From RGIG8497 sp045593265 (GTDB lineage Bacteria; Bacillota; Clostridia; RGIG6154), in NCBI GenBank assembly GCA_045593265.1, contig JAZNWH010000089.1, positions 3,148 through 67,147 of the forward strand: DNA of 64,000 bases, written 5' to 3'. Below, one piece after another: positions 8,363 to 18,239 of this stretch; within the stretch, counting starts at the first letter, position 1, and each line of letters begins with the position of its first letter. The notes under the pieces were generated by a model that ran no database searches, was not told the DNA's origin, and was given only the letters and a program-made list of their open reading frames with translations. The position numbers were made by a program, and so were the translations under genes.

Positions 8363-9148
8363 TTATTCAGACGGAGTAAAAAGAGCCTCCCCTTCTGTTC
8401 TTAAATCAATGGTTCCTTTCTCGGATGGCGAAATTGATGCAATCGCCGATTCAAGCATAGCAAGTTTGTACTCAATACGATATACATTACCAAGGAGTAC
8501 ATTTTTGCTTCCGTCTATATTTAAAACAATATTATTTTTGTCTTTAACATTTATTGTTTTTACTCTTTCTTCAATCTTGTTTTCCTGAAGGTCAGTATAT
8601 ATTTCAACTGCCAGTTCAAGATTTTCCTTGAGGTTTTCGCCTATAAATGTACCAGGCTTTAATTTACCACACTTAAGACCTGCAATTTCCGTTAAATTGC
8701 CATATTCATAATCTTTTCCCGCAATTTCGAGAACTCTGCCCTCACGGTCAATAACCATATCTCCGGTAACCGATTTTATGTATCCAAAAGCCTCTCTTTC
8801 AGTTACTGAAATAATTATTCCTCCATTAGGATGTCTGTAAATCTTTGCATCCTGTATATATGGAATTTCCTTTATGAGATTTTTGGATTTTTTTATATTC
8901 ACTCTGAACATATTCTGATTAAGCACAATATCAGATGCACTTTTTATCTGTGAGGGAAGTGTTTTCACATTCCCTTTAACATCAAACCACTTTACATTGA
9001 AATAAGGGGACATCAATATCACAACAATTGTAAGAAATACAAGAATAATCAAAGCCTTTATTTTGGTATGCTTTTTCTTTTTTTCTCTGTTTTTACGTTT
9101 TTCCTGCAGGTCTATTATTTTACCTGAATTATTAGTGCTGTCTTTCAT
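8363..9148 (-). CDS. ftsQ: Cell division protein FtsQ/DivIB
   Basis: A 261-residue bitopic membrane protein: a Lys/Arg-rich cytoplasmic head, one membrane segment (about residues 32-52, 'ALIILVFLTIVVILM'), then an extracytoplasmic POTRA domain ('FDVKGNVKTLPSQI') and beta domain. It stabilises the FtsL-FtsB-type divisome complex. The ATG at 9148 is chosen over a longer reading because AGGAGAG lies 8 bases upstream. The start overlaps the end of murA by 17 bases, indicating translational coupling. Confidence 0.9.
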   Translation of the reverse strand: MKDSTNNSGKIIDLQEKRKNREKKKKHTKIKALIILVFLTIVVILMSPYFNVKWFDVKGNVKTLPSQIKSASDIVLNQNMFRVNIKKSKNLIKEIPYIQDAKIYRHPNGGIIISVTEREAFGYIKSVTGDMVIDREGRVLEIAGKDYEYGNLTEIAGLKCGKLKPGTFIGENLKENLELAVEIYTDLQENKIEERVKTINVKDKNNIVLNIDGSKNVLLGNVYRIEYKLAMLESAIASISPSEKGTIDLRTEGEALFTPSE

Positions 9149-10406
9149 CCGTTTCTCTCCTGATATCTGCACCGAGACTTTTGAAAACATTTTCTATTTT
9201 TTCATAGCCGCGGTCTATAAAATTTACATTTGTAATTGTAGTTACACCCTCTGCCTTGAGTCCTGCCAAAACAAGTGCTGCACCTCCACGCAGTTCCTCT
9301 GCTTCAACATTTGCACCAAAAAGTGTTTCTACTCCGTTTATAAATGCACCTGTACCTACCACATTTATATCTGCACCCATTTTTCTGAGTTGTCGGCAGT
9401 ATCGAAATCTGTCCGAAAAAATATTTTCACGAATAAGACTTTTCCCCTTTGAACAACACATACATACCGTAATAACAGGTTGTGCATCAGTAGGAAAACC
9501 AGGATATACAGATGTTTCAATCAAAGCTTTTGCCTTCAGTACTCCTGAAGACCTGAGAAGAAGCTTTCCATCTGCATAATTTTTTATACTGCACCCCGAA
9601 TACTCAAGCACATCACAAACAGTATTTATATACTCCCGAGAACCTCCGCTAATCACAATTTCTCCACCACAAAGCGCTGTAGCAGTAAGATAAGTAGCAC
9701 AGGCAATTCTGTCTGTCATAACTGTATAGCAGCAGCCTCTTAATCGCTTTACTCCCTCGATTACTATTTTGCTTGTGCCTGCCCCGGAAATTTTTCCGCC
9801 AATAGTGTTAATAAAATTCTGTAAATCAACTATTTCAGGTTCCTTTGCCGCATTTTCAATAACTGTAATACCATCGCTTACACAAGATGCAAGCATAACA
9901 TTTTCAGTTGCTCCAACACTTGGGAAATCAAGAACAATTTTCCCCGGTTTTATTTTATCACAAAAACAAAATATTACATTCTGTGCCTCTTCTATTTCTA
10001 CACCAAGCTTACGAAGTGCCTTTATATGTATATCTATAGGTCTTGCACCTAAATCACATCCTCCGGGATAAGTAATTACAGCTTTACCGAAACGGGAAAC
10101 AACAGCTCCCAGAAACATTACCGATGAACGCATCTTTTCCATAAGATTGCTTGGTATTATATACTTATCTGCAGAAGATGAGTCTATAGTTGCTATATTG
10201 TTTTGAAAACTTACCTTACACCCAAGATATTTTAAAATATCAGAAGCTACTGAAACATCGCTTAAGTCAGGACAATTTAAAAGACTGCATACTCCGTCTG
10301 CAAGAATACAAGCTGCCATAATCGGAAGAACTGCATTTTTGGCACCCTGCAGCGTAATCTCACCCACAAGAGGCTTTTTACCATTTATAATCAATCTGTC
10401 ATTCAC
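9132..10406 (-). CDS. murA: UDP-N-acetylglucosamine 1-carboxyvinyltransferase
   Basis: A 424-residue enzyme transferring enolpyruvate from PEP to UDP-GlcNAc, the first committed step of peptidoglycan synthesis. Catalytic Cys117 sits in 'PGGCDLGARP', the loop targeted by fosfomycin. The start is GTG with AAAGGTGG upstream. That ribosome binding site lies inside a hairpin (10414-10461), so translation initiation could be structure-controlled. It lies between ftsW and ftsQ, the place where murG and murB often sit in other Firmicutes. Confidence 0.96.
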   Translation of the reverse strand: MNDRLIINGKKPLVGEITLQGAKNAVLPIMAACILADGVCSLLNCPDLSDVSVASDILKYLGCKVSFQNNIATIDSSSADKYIIPSNLMEKMRSSVMFLGAVVSRFGKAVITYPGGCDLGARPIDIHIKALRKLGVEIEEAQNVIFCFCDKIKPGKIVLDFPSVGATENVMLASCVSDGITVIENAAKEPEIVDLQNFINTIGGKISGAGTSKIVIEGVKRLRGCCYTVMTDRIACATYLTATALCGGEIVISGGSREYINTVCDVLEYSGCSIKNYADGKLLLRSSGVLKAKALIETSVYPGFPTDAQPVITVCMCCSKGKSLIRENIFSDRFRYCRQLRKMGADINVVGTGAFINGVETLFGANVEAEELRGGAALVLAGLKAEGVTTITNVNFIDRGYEKIENVFKSLGADIRRETDERQH

Positions 10407-10413
10407 AGAAAAT

Positions 10414-10461
10414 CCACCTTTACACCTTTATGCTTTATAGTATGCCAAAAGTGTAAAGTGG
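10414..10461 (-). promoter_or_regulatory. Hairpin covering the murA ribosome binding site
   Basis: Minus strand CCACTTTACAC (10451-10461) pairs with GTGTAAAGGTGG (10414-10425, one-base bulge). The second arm contains the AAGGTGG ribosome binding site of murA. Confidence 0.5.
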
Positions 10462-10465
10462 TGAA

Positions 10466-11614
10466 TTATTGATTTTTAGAAATATTTAAAACAATTCCCA
10501 TAGATGCAAGCATAAATACAAGAGCCGAACCACCGTAGCTGAAGAATGGCAGCGATACTCCTGTGTTTGGAATAAGTCCTGTTACTACGCCTATATTCAA
10601 TGTAACCTGTACCGTTATCAGGGTAATAATACCAACAACCACCATAGCGCTGTAGGTATCTTTACAATTAAGTGCGATTACAATTCCCCTGTAAATTAAA
10701 ACAGCAAAGAGCAAAATTACTGATAATGCTCCAAAGAAACCAAGTTCTTCACATATTATTGAGAATATAAAGTCATTCTGTGGTTCAGGTATATATAAAA
10801 ATTTCTGTCTGCTCTGTCCAAGTCCTAAACCAAAAAGTCCTCCTGAACCAATAGCGTAGAAAGACTGGACTACCTGATAACGTTCATCTTTAGCATATTT
10901 AAATGGGTCAAGATAAGACTCAAGTCTTTCCATTGTATAACCTTTGGAAAAAGCAAAACCTGCCAGAACTGCTATGCCTGCTGACGCAGTAGCCAACAGA
11001 TAACTCCACTTAACTCCGCCTACAATAAACAGTATACCTGCTACCATACAAATAAGAATTGTACAGCTAAGGTGTGGCTGAAGGAGAAGTATCAAACAAA
11101 TAATACCCAATACCAGTACATATTTACCAAAGTCCTTAACATAATTTACTGCGAAATCAGTAAGGGAATTTGCTCTCGGAGACCACTTTTGTTTTGAAAG
11201 TCGGTCTGCAAGAAAAATTATAAGTGCAATCTTTATCATTTCCGATGGCTGAATACCCATAGAACCTATGCCAAGCCATCTTTTTGCACCTTTAGTTGCA
11301 GGCATAAGCAAAGTAAGTGCTGTTGCGAGAATTGAAACGGTTATCAAAAACTTACTGTATTTCTGATAAATACGTGCATCTATAAAGGTTGTAACAGTCA
11401 TTGCGCAAAGACCTATACCAACCCAGAAGATTTGTCTTTTTACGAAATAATATGCGTCCCCCATTTGTGATTGTGCTGGAGGTGCTGACGCACTGAAGCA
11501 CATTATTATTCCGTAAGTAATCAGCACAATAAGAACTGTAAGAAATGCACTATCACAGCCTTTATACACAGATGCTATTTTTATTGTATTCTTTTTCTTT
11601 CTTCTACTTTTCAC
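10466..11614 (-). CDS. ftsW: SEDS peptidoglycan polymerase FtsW/SpoVE type
   Basis: A 382-residue protein with about ten membrane segments. Family marks are 'GAKRWLGIGSMGIQPSE' and the C-terminal 'NTGVSLPFFSYGGSALV'. SEDS proteins polymerise lipid II glycan chains together with a class B PBP, here probably the PBP at 15402-17612. The GTG at 11614 is preferred over an upstream start at 11662 because GGAG lies 8 bases before it and it avoids a 34-base overlap with mraY. In the dcw order murD would normally lie between mraY and this gene; it is missing. Confidence 0.92.
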   Translation of the reverse strand: MKSRRKKKNTIKIASVYKGCDSAFLTVLIVLITYGIIMCFSASAPPAQSQMGDAYYFVKRQIFWVGIGLCAMTVTTFIDARIYQKYSKFLITVSILATALTLLMPATKGAKRWLGIGSMGIQPSEMIKIALIIFLADRLSKQKWSPRANSLTDFAVNYVKDFGKYVLVLGIICLILLLQPHLSCTILICMVAGILFIVGGVKWSYLLATASAGIAVLAGFAFSKGYTMERLESYLDPFKYAKDERYQVVQSFYAIGSGGLFGLGLGQSRQKFLYIPEPQNDFIFSIICEELGFFGALSVILLFAVLIYRGIVIALNCKDTYSAMVVVGIITLITVQVTLNIGVVTGLIPNTGVSLPFFSYGGSALVFMLASMGIVLNISKNQ

Positions 11615-11628
11615 TTGATACACTCCGT

Positions 11629-12585
11629 TTAAATTATAACTGAAACTGCAGAAATAATACACATAATCAAAGTAACTGCCGAAAATGCATATACAATTTT
11701 CACTTCACTCATACCTTTTTTCTCATAGTGATGATGTATAGGTGCCATTAAAAATACTCGTTTACCTGTTGACTTGAAGCTTATTACCTGAATAATTACC
11801 GATAAAGCCTCAACAACATAAATAAGACCTACAAGCACAAGACATAATTCAAGTTTAAGATTAATTGCCATAACTGACACTGCACCACCGAGAAATAATG
11901 AGCCTGTGTCTCCCATAAATACTTTTGCGGGGTAAAAATTATAAATAAGAAAGCCTACAAGACCACCTGCTAACGCACAGGCAAAATATGAATTTGTCAA
12001 TTCTCTCATCATTATTGATGCAAAAGTGAAAAATGCACACACAACAACTGTAACACTTGTTGCAAGTCCGTCAAGTCCGTCTGTTAAATTTACAGCATTG
12101 GTAACTCCTACCATGAATACTGTTATAAAAGGAATATACGCCCAACCTACATCAAATACAATTTTGGTAAAAGGAATTGAAAGGGTTGTATCAGTATATC
12201 CTGCTTTCGTAACAAACAAACCAAAAGCTACAGAAATAAGAATTTGAAAAATGAGTTTTTGCTTTGCAGTTAATCCAAGATTTCTTTTAAGCCTGATTTT
12301 TATAAAATCATCAATAAAACCTACTAAACCGTATAATGCAGAAGCAATAATACCTGCTCTGAGTTTATTGTCAGGGCATATTATAAATGAAACAATTACC
12401 GAAACCAAAAGAAAAGCAATGCCACCCATAGTCGGAGTTCCATTCTTTTTTGCATGCCATGCAGGCCCCTCATCTCGTATAACCTGACCGAACTTCATAC
12501 GTCTGAGTAATGGAATAAGAAATGGCATAATTACTGCTACAGCAACAAATGAAACAAAAAAGCTGACATAATTCATAAATTCCAT
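11629..12585 (-). CDS. mraY: Phospho-N-acetylmuramoyl-pentapeptide transferase
   Basis: A roughly 318-residue polytopic enzyme making lipid I from UDP-MurNAc-pentapeptide and undecaprenyl phosphate. Visible catalytic motifs are 'DDFIKI', 'NLTDGLDGLA', 'GDTGSLFLGG' and 'APIHHHYEKKG'. Three in-frame ATG codons lie close together; the one at 12585 has AAGGAG at the best distance. It starts 11 bases after the murF stop codon. Confidence 0.95.
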   Translation of the reverse strand: MEFMNYVSFFVSFVAVAVIMPFLIPLLRRMKFGQVIRDEGPAWHAKKNGTPTMGGIAFLLVSVIVSFIICPDNKLRAGIIASALYGLVGFIDDFIKIRLKRNLGLTAKQKLIFQILISVAFGLFVTKAGYTDTTLSIPFTKIVFDVGWAYIPFITVFMVGVTNAVNLTDGLDGLATSVTVVVCAFFTFASIMMRELTNSYFACALAGGLVGFLIYNFYPAKVFMGDTGSLFLGGAVSVMAINLKLELCLVLVGLIYVVEALSVIIQVISFKSTGKRVFLMAPIHHHYEKKGMSEVKIVYAFSAVTLIMCIISAVSVII

Positions 12586-12596
12586 CTCCATTCTCC

Positions 12597-13967
12597 TTAA
12601 AAGTGTACTATATGCTCTGTGATTTCTTCAAATTTCATACTTCTTGATGCTTTAACAAGCACCACATCCCCTTCTTCGATAAAGGCATCACAAAAATTTA
12701 TAACTTCCTGGTTGTTTTTAAAGGATTTGCATTTATCCTTTGGAAATCCTTTTTCCACTGCACTTTTCACTATGTTTTCGCTTGCCTGACCTACGGTAAT
12801 AAGAAAATCTGCTTTTGATGCTACAACATATTCGCCAACAAGCTTGTGTGCATATTCAGAATAATCGCCAAGCTCAAGCATATCGCCAAGTATTGCTATT
12901 TTCCTTCCTTTTTTATCAATCTGAGCAAGTATTTTCAGTCCTGCCTCAACCGATGACGGACTGGCATTATAACAATCGTTGATTACCGTTACGCCTCTTT
13001 CTTCAATAATATTCTGTCTCATTTTTCCAGGTTTATAATTACAGAAGGCTGTAACTATTTCTTTATCAGAAACATTATATTTTTTAGCAACACAATATGC
13101 AGCTAAAGCATTCTTTACATTGTGTGTACCTAAAACAGGTATTGATATATGAAGCTTTTTCTTACCATGGCATATATCAAATTCTGTAACATTGGCACCT
13201 TGCTCTATATTTTCAGCAATAACATCACAATTTTCATTATCAATTCCGTAAGTAATTATTTCTTTGTCGGTCATATTCTTAATTTCCCACAACAAATCAT
13301 CATCACCACAGAAAACAACATAACCGTCTTTGGGCAGATATTCAAGCATTTCGGTTTTGGCTTTTAATATATTTTCCCTTGAACCAAGCTTTTCAATATG
13401 CGAAAGCCCTATATTGGTAAATACTGCTGTTTGCGGTTTTACAATCTTTGCAAGATAATCAATTTCACCAAAACCTGACATTCCCATTTCTGTTACGCCG
13501 ATTTCATCAAATTCGCCAAGACGCAGAACAGTAAGAGGAAGTCCGATATTATTGTTAAAATTACCTATAGTTTTCAATACTCTGTACTTTTCCTCAAGAG
13601 CACAGCTAATCATATCCTTTGTAGTTGTTTTTCCTACACTTCCTGTTATACCAACAAAAGGAATATCAAATTTATTTCTGTAATAAAGTGCAATATCGCC
13701 AAGTGCCTTTGTTGTATCATCTACCAAAATTAAATCACAAGACGCATCAATTCTTTTTGAAACAACACAGCAAGATGCACCATTTAATGCTGCATCCTCA
13801 ACATAATCATTTCCGTCAAAACGTTCGCCTACTATAGCAACAAATAACGCCCCCTGTTGCTTTGCTCTTGAATCTGTACTTATATCTGTAAGTACACGAT
13901 TAGGATTTCCCTTAAGAAGTGTACCTTTAGTTGCCTGTAATATATCCAAAACAGTCATATTCTGCAT
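12597..13967 (-). CDS. murF: UDP-MurNAc-tripeptide:D-Ala-D-Ala ligase
   Basis: A 456-residue cytoplasmic Mur ligase adding D-alanyl-D-alanine to the peptidoglycan precursor. It has the ATP loop 'GITGSVGKTTTKD' near residue 110 and the Mur ligase motifs 'VTEMGMSG' and 'NDCYNASPSSVEAGL'. Its ATG shares one base with the murE stop codon (TAATG), showing tight coupling. Confidence 0.95.
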   Translation of the reverse strand: MQNMTVLDILQATKGTLLKGNPNRVLTDISTDSRAKQQGALFVAIVGERFDGNDYVEDAALNGASCCVVSKRIDASCDLILVDDTTKALGDIALYYRNKFDIPFVGITGSVGKTTTKDMISCALEEKYRVLKTIGNFNNNIGLPLTVLRLGEFDEIGVTEMGMSGFGEIDYLAKIVKPQTAVFTNIGLSHIEKLGSRENILKAKTEMLEYLPKDGYVVFCGDDDLLWEIKNMTDKEIITYGIDNENCDVIAENIEQGANVTEFDICHGKKKLHISIPVLGTHNVKNALAAYCVAKKYNVSDKEIVTAFCNYKPGKMRQNIIEERGVTVINDCYNASPSSVEAGLKILAQIDKKGRKIAILGDMLELGDYSEYAHKLVGEYVVASKADFLITVGQASENIVKSAVEKGFPKDKCKSFKNNQEVINFCDAFIEEGDVVLVKASRSMKFEEITEHIVHF

Positions 13968-15391
13968 TACTTACTCTCCCTTATTTTATCTCTTATTTCA
14001 TAAAGTATTTCTTCTTCATCAAAATGGAAGTTTTCTTTTCCTATGGTCTGATATGTTTCGTGGCCTTTGCCTGCCAGAACAATTACATCGTCTTTTTGTG
14101 CAGTTCTGACTGCATATTCAATAGCATCACGCCTGTTTTCTATAACTGTATAATTTTCTTTGTTAATTCCTGTTAAAATCTGATTTATAATTTCAGTTGG
14201 ATTTTCAGTTCTCGGATTGTCAGAAGTTACTATACAATAATCAGCAAGACTTGACGCTATACTTCCCATCAAAGGACGTTTCTTATTATCACGGTCTCCG
14301 CCGCAACCAAACAGAATTACAACTCTGCCTTTCGCAAAACCTTTTACCGTCTTTAATATATTTTCAATTCCGTCAGGAGTATGTGCGTAGTCAATTAAAA
14401 CTGTAAAATCAAACCCCAAATCAACAACCTGTGCCCTTCCTCTTACACCTGATGCTTTACTAAGTCCGGAAGCTATAACTTTACTGTCAAGACCTAACGC
14501 ACGGCATACCGATATAGCACACAAAGCATTGTAAACAGAAAATTTTCCCGGTATAGCAAGCTTGTAACTTGTATTATCTGCACAAAAACTGATACCGCTT
14601 GCACCATATTCGATGTTTTCTGCTTTTACATCGCAACAATTATCAATACCAAAGGTTAAAATATCACAGGTTGCTTTTGAAAGTAACTTTTCACAGGCCT
14701 CATCATCTGCATTGATAACACCTTTTTTACACATAGTAAAAAGAATTGCTTTTGCATCAAGATAATTTTCCATAGTTTTATGAAAATCAAGATGATCCTG
14801 AGTAAGATTTGTAAACGCACCTATATCAAATTCACATCCATATACTCTGTCGAGATACAATGAATGAGACGATACTTCCATTATAACTGTATCACATTTT
14901 TCGTCTGCCATTTGTCTGAAAAGACGATTAAGTTCAAAGGAATCAGGGGTTGTTCTTTCTGTTTTAAAAACCTTATCCCCAATCATATTCTGATTTGTAC
15001 CTATTAGACCAACCTTATGTCCGCAATTTTCAAGAATTGTTTTAATAAGATAAGTAACTGTAGTTTTTCCGTTTGTTCCTGTTATACCTATTAATTTAAA
15101 TTCCTTTGTTGGGTTTTTATAAAAGCCTGCACATAAAACTGCAAAAATGCGTCTTGTATCCTTCACTTTTACAACAGGGATATCTGTCTCAACGTCATCC
15201 TCTGCGACAATAACACAAGCACCTTTTTCACAGGCTTTTGCTGCGAACATATGTCCGTCGGTTTCATACCCTTTTATACATACGAACACAAAATCTTTTT
15301 CTACAAGACGTGAATCACAGGCAACTCCTGTTATTTCCATGTCTGCATTACCCTGATATTCTATTGTTCCGAGTAAATCCTTTAGTTTCAT
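13967..15391 (-). CDS. murE: UDP-MurNAc-dipeptide:meso-diaminopimelate ligase
   Basis: A 474-residue Mur ligase with 'GITGTNGKTTVTYLI' as ATP site. The residue-selecting motif is DNPR ('VTSDNPRTENP'), which in characterised MurE proteins goes with meso-diaminopimelate rather than lysine, so the cell wall is probably of the DAP type. The ATG at 15391 with GGGTGG upstream is preferred over the TTG at 15409. Confidence 0.95.
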   Translation of the reverse strand: MKLKDLLGTIEYQGNADMEITGVACDSRLVEKDFVFVCIKGYETDGHMFAAKACEKGACVIVAEDDVETDIPVVKVKDTRRIFAVLCAGFYKNPTKEFKLIGITGTNGKTTVTYLIKTILENCGHKVGLIGTNQNMIGDKVFKTERTTPDSFELNRLFRQMADEKCDTVIMEVSSHSLYLDRVYGCEFDIGAFTNLTQDHLDFHKTMENYLDAKAILFTMCKKGVINADDEACEKLLSKATCDILTFGIDNCCDVKAENIEYGASGISFCADNTSYKLAIPGKFSVYNALCAISVCRALGLDSKVIASGLSKASGVRGRAQVVDLGFDFTVLIDYAHTPDGIENILKTVKGFAKGRVVILFGCGGDRDNKKRPLMGSIASSLADYCIVTSDNPRTENPTEIINQILTGINKENYTVIENRRDAIEYAVRTAQKDDVIVLAGKGHETYQTIGKENFHFDEEEILYEIRDKIRESK

Positions 15392-15401
15392 ATATCCACC
15401 C

Positions 15402-17612
15402 TTATTCAAGACCTAAATGTCTTAGTTTCACATAAACAACCGTACCTTTTGGAGCCTTTGTTCCTGCTGCAGGGTCCTGTTGGGAAATTACTGCTTCTCC
15501 GTCAACACTCTGTGCACCTGTAAGCTTCATATTAAATCCATTATTAATCAAGGCTGTATTTGCTCCAAGCAATGACATATTGGAAACATCAGGAACAGTC
15601 AGCATTTCCTGTTCTCCCTCTGTTGTATATGCGTATATACTTGCACCCTTTTTCAGACGGGCACTGCTTTTGGGAACTTGTGTTATTACGTTGTCTCCAT
15701 CACCAATGAAATGAAGCATAAAGCCTGCTTCACCTGCTTTGTTTAAAGCCTCGCCTCTTGAAAGTCCTGTTATTTCAGGTATACTTACACCCTGTTCGCT
15801 TGCTTCTGTGTCAGAAAAACTCTTATTTACACCAATATACGGAAGTATATCTTCCATTATATTTCCCATAAGAGGACCTGCTATAACACCACCAAAATAC
15901 TGTCCGCCTTCAGGTTCATCAAGAATAACCAATACTGCAACCTGTGGGTCGTTGGCAGGTGCAAATCCAATCATTGATGCAATTTTCTTACCTGCACTTC
16001 TTGGCTGTTTTTCGGATGTTCCTGTTTTGCCGCCTATACGGTATCCCTCTACATAAGCATTTTTACCAGAGCCTACAGACACAACATCCTCAAGAAGTGT
16101 ACACATTATCTGGCTTGTTTCTTTTGAAATAATCTGTTTTACAAATTCCCCTTCATATTCTTCTACAATATTACCCTCACTGTCAACCAAGCTTTTAACC
16201 ATATGAGGTTTCATATATTTGCCACCGTTAACTACTGCAGAAACTGCTGAAACAAGCTGTATTGGGGTAACCTGAAAACCCTGACCGAAAGAGGTAGTTG
16301 CTACTTCTACAGGTCCCATTATACTTGGTTGAAAAAACACACCTGACTCTTCACCCGGAAGGTCAATTCCTGTTTTAGTTTTAAGGCCAAAACCTGCTGT
16401 ATAATCAGAAAATCTTGTAGCACCTACTCTTGCACCTATATCCATAAAAGCAGGGTTACAGGAATTCTGAATTGCCTGTGAAAAACTCTGCATACCGTGT
16501 CCGCCCGATTTCCAGCAATGGATATTGCTTCCCGCAACATTTTTCACACCTGAACAATAAAAGCTGTCGGTTACGTTTACAAGATTTTCTTCAAGTGCAA
16601 TTGCTGAGGTTACAATTTTAAAAGTAGACCCCGGCTCATATGTATCGCTTACGGCTTTGTTTTTCCACATTTTATTCCGTGCTATACCAAGTTGTTTTGT
16701 ATATTCCTCTTCGTCTGTTTTCTTTATTTCTTCAAGCATTTCCTTTGTTGCTTCGTCAGTTATCTCAAAGGGTTTATTCAGGTCAAAGTCAGGCTTTGTA
16801 GCCATTGCAAGAATTTCCCCTGTTTTAACATCCATTACTATTGCAGCCGCTCCGTTTTTAACGTCATTTTCTATAAGAGCTGTTTCAAGATGCTTTTCCA
16901 CAAAATGCTGAATAACCTCATCGATAGTAAGAACTACACTAAGCCCATCTTCAGAACTAAAATACTTTTCATACTTATATGGCATACTTGAACCTACGGA
17001 ATCTGCAGCAGAAATTACTCTTCCTGATTTTCCTGTAAGAATTTCATCATACTTATACTCTATGCCGCCAAGCCCCTGATTGTCTTTTCCTGTAAAGCCT
17101 ATGATATGGGCTGCAAAATTATTGAAAGGATAATATCTTTTTGAATCTTCCAGTAAAGTAACCCCGGGAAGATTTTTCATATTTGCAAAAAGTGCGTCAG
17201 ATTCATCTTTTTCTATTTTTGATTTAATTTCCACATAATCGCTTGCAGTATTTGATACTTTCTTAAGTACCTCCTCATAATCAAGCTTAAGTATCTGCGA
17301 CAGTGTCTTGGCAACACTGATTGCTCTTCCGTTTACCTTGCATATTTCAGAAGGGCTTGCAACTACAGTATAAACTGTTGCACTCACAGCGAGAGGCTTC
17401 ATATTACGGTCATAAATAGTTCCTCTCTTGGAATTTATTATTTTATCACGGGTCTGCTGAGCGATTGCCCACTGCTTATATTTTACCCCATCTATAAGCT
17501 GAACCTTTGCGGTATTTGCTGTTATGGCAAAAAGCATAGCCAGAAAAATACAGGTTATGCCAAGAATTCTTTTTCTCAATTTTCTGAGATTGCTTTTATT
17601 GCCGTTTTCCAC
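15402..17612 (-). CDS. Class B penicillin-binding protein with two PASTA domains (SpoVD/PBP2B type)
   Basis: A 736-residue transpeptidase that cross-links septal peptidoglycan. It has a short cytoplasmic head, one membrane anchor (about 15-37), a dimerisation domain, and a penicillin-binding domain with STFK (Ser329), SCN (Ser384) and KTG (Lys529), followed by two PASTA repeats over about the last 130 residues. GTG is the start: GGAGGT lies 6 bases upstream. The dcw location suggests FtsI function; the PASTA tail resembles both SpoVD and Firmicute PBP2x/PBP2B, so a sporulation role cannot be excluded. Confidence 0.92.
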   Translation of the reverse strand: MENGNKSNLRKLRKRILGITCIFLAMLFAITANTAKVQLIDGVKYKQWAIAQQTRDKIINSKRGTIYDRNMKPLAVSATVYTVVASPSEICKVNGRAISVAKTLSQILKLDYEEVLKKVSNTASDYVEIKSKIEKDESDALFANMKNLPGVTLLEDSKRYYPFNNFAAHIIGFTGKDNQGLGGIEYKYDEILTGKSGRVISAADSVGSSMPYKYEKYFSSEDGLSVVLTIDEVIQHFVEKHLETALIENDVKNGAAAIVMDVKTGEILAMATKPDFDLNKPFEITDEATKEMLEEIKKTDEEEYTKQLGIARNKMWKNKAVSDTYEPGSTFKIVTSAIALEENLVNVTDSFYCSGVKNVAGSNIHCWKSGGHGMQSFSQAIQNSCNPAFMDIGARVGATRFSDYTAGFGLKTKTGIDLPGEESGVFFQPSIMGPVEVATTSFGQGFQVTPIQLVSAVSAVVNGGKYMKPHMVKSLVDSEGNIVEEYEGEFVKQIISKETSQIMCTLLEDVVSVGSGKNAYVEGYRIGGKTGTSEKQPRSAGKKIASMIGFAPANDPQVAVLVILDEPEGGQYFGGVIAGPLMGNIMEDILPYIGVNKSFSDTEASEQGVSIPEITGLSRGEALNKAGEAGFMLHFIGDGDNVITQVPKSSARLKKGASIYAYTTEGEQEMLTVPDVSNMSLLGANTALINNGFNMKLTGAQSVDGEAVISQQDPAAGTKAPKGTVVYVKLRHLGLE

Positions 17613-17716
17613 GTTCCTACCTCCGCAAAAATTATTCTTTATTGAAAACACAGGAGATTTACATTTTTGTAAACCTCCCGATTGTGTCTGCCTCTACTGT
17701 TTATATAATGCATTTA

Positions 17717-18220
17717 TTAATATAAATATTCCAGACAATTACTTATGAATTTTTTTACACCTTTAACAAAAACTCCTCTTTCCTCAACAGGAATTTCGGC
17801 ACGATCAGGAACATTTACATCAACATATACCTTTTGTTCCGTTCGGGGAACATCCATATTAAGCTTATTTTTAGCTACTTCCTCTACATAATTAAGGTCT
17901 GTCGTTCTGTCAAGAGTAACTGTTGCCTGTTCATTCTGAGAATAAAGAACCAGCAGACGATTATTTATATCGTTAACCTGAGTATTCATCTTAGTTATTG
18001 TTGCACTTCTCCAAAGAATGACAAACAAACCTACCATCACAACAGCAAAAGCTATTTTCATAAGCTTTGCAGGATTGTCAAGAATGCTTGTTTTACTCTT
18101 TTTTCTTATAACTTCCTTTTCTTTTTCCGCAGTCTGCGGTATATCGTAAGCAAGACTTCCTTTTGTCAAATATCTGTCATAATACCCTGTCGATGAATAA
18201 GTGTACGCACTCTGGGCCAT
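17717..18220 (-). CDS. ftsL: FtsL/DivIC-like septum protein
   Basis: A 167-residue bitopic protein: about 55 cytoplasmic residues, one membrane segment ('IAFAVVMVGLFVILWRSATI', about 56-75), a coiled coil of about 40 residues and a short extracytoplasmic tail. Sequence is poorly conserved in this family; the call rests on architecture and on the position between rsmH and the PBP gene. Confidence 0.75.
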   Translation of the reverse strand: MAQSAYTYSSTGYYDRYLTKGSLAYDIPQTAEKEKEVIRKKSKTSILDNPAKLMKIAFAVVMVGLFVILWRSATITKMNTQVNDINNRLLVLYSQNEQATVTLDRTTDLNYVEEVAKNKLNMDVPRTEQKVYVDVNVPDRAEIPVEERGVFVKGVKKFISNCLEYLY

Positions 18221-18239
18221 TTAACTTTATTCCTCCGAT

